A DNA stretch of 64,000 bases, taken from the NCBI GenBank assembly GCA_003344405.1, contig NOWV01000024.1, positions 248,001 to 312,000 on the forward strand. The letters run 5' to 3'. Both the position numbers and the translations under genes were made by a program. The notes beneath the pieces were generated by a model. It was not told the origin of the DNA. It worked only from the letters and a program-made list of their open reading frames with translations, and ran no database searches. Position 1 is the stretch's first letter. Each line of letters opens with the position of its first letter. Of the stretch, positions 63,461 to 64,000 are shown piece after piece. Source of the DNA: Trichoplax sp. H2. Taxonomy: Eukaryota; Placozoa; Uniplacotomia; Trichoplacea.

Positions 63461-64000
63461 TCTTGCCGTGCTAACTTAAACCATCTTTAATAATTCTCAT
63501 AAGATTGCTCGATTCCATCATAAGAGTCATTAGGACTATATTCTATAAGAAACCAGTAGCTAAGTGCTACTATAATTGTGGCCACTCGGTTTATTTCCGT
63601 CAAAGCAATGGGTAATTATGAGCTACTATCAGCTCTTTGTCTTCTAATTTAGAAGCTTGCAAACATGTTGAGCTGCTAATCTTGGCACGTGAATTTTCAT
63701 TCCGCAATAAATTCAAAGATTAAATATTATTATTACATGTTTCTACTTGAAATATAAATAGTTGTATTGATTACAGATTGGCTGAAAATAGCATGATAGG
63801 ATACTGAATTGTTTTGCTAACTAACGATTATACTGTAGTTGCAAAGCCTTAAGCTACGGAAACAGTGAGTGCATTCGCTGCTTGAATTCCGGCACTGGCT
63901 GTATTGACGTCATAACAAGTGGAGCTCTACTTGCCTATTAGAGCCACACGTATAATGCTGAAAAGGAAGGGTGCGATTTAGAATCACTTATATTGGTGCT
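63461..64000. other. Window end, no gene recognised
   Basis: No exon chain, repeat or RNA gene could be supported in the last ~540 bases. Confidence 0.4.

Overview
This is eukaryotic nuclear DNA, AT-rich and intron-dense, from an assembled scaffold that carries three 20-N gaps (24408-24427, 36405-36424, 37186-37205). Genes are split into many small exons (16-17 exons within 3.7-9.4 kb) with GTAAG-type donors. A caveolin and a receptor tyrosine kinase with Ig and FN3 domains point to an animal; the gene density, exon sizes and base composition fit an early-branching metazoan such as a placozoan. That last assignment is inference. I see no tRNA or rRNA gene and no recognisable transposon. All gene models were built by hand from splice signals, reading-frame phase and family resemblance.

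Layout. 1-3.85 kb: no gene seen. 3.87-13.25 kb (+): a 17-exon receptor tyrosine kinase. 13.3-16.4 kb: tandem repeats, including a ~95-bp satellite. 17.76-21.28 kb (-): a two-exon caveolin. 23.2-25.6 kb: a large direct repeat plus 130-bp tandem arrays around a gap. 25.68-25.82 kb (-): a lone candidate first exon. 26-30.5 kb: nothing supportable. 30.58-35.14 kb (-): aminoacylase-1. 35.1-37.9 kb: a duplicated segment containing a copy of aminoacylase exon 1, 191-bp tandem units and a 24-bp perfect palindrome. 38.58-42.28 kb (+): class IIb-type histone deacetylase. 42.90-46.65 kb (-): UBA3, the NEDD8-activating enzyme catalytic subunit. 48.11-51.37 kb (-): cytosolic seryl-tRNA synthetase. 51.6-54.4 kb: two different tandem arrays. 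54.82-56.41 kb (+): an intronless 530-codon reading frame made of ~45-residue repeats, with decayed repeats after its stop. 57.4-58.3 kb: more tandem repeats. 59.6-60.24 kb (-): a short spliced gene of unknown family. 62.3-63.4 kb: another degenerate array.

The recognised genes are unrelated housekeeping and signalling functions: amino-acid deacylation, deacetylation, neddylation, translation, membrane caveolae and receptor signalling. There is no sign of an operon or gene cluster. Aminoacylase and HDAC diverge from the repeat-rich 35-38.5 kb interval; HDAC and UBA3 converge, their stop codons about 0.6 kb apart; UBA3 and seryl-tRNA synthetase lie head to tail. The least explained parts are the repeat-built 530-codon frame, the Ig/FN3 receptor with a RET-like activation loop, and the unusual number of unrelated tandem-repeat families between genes.
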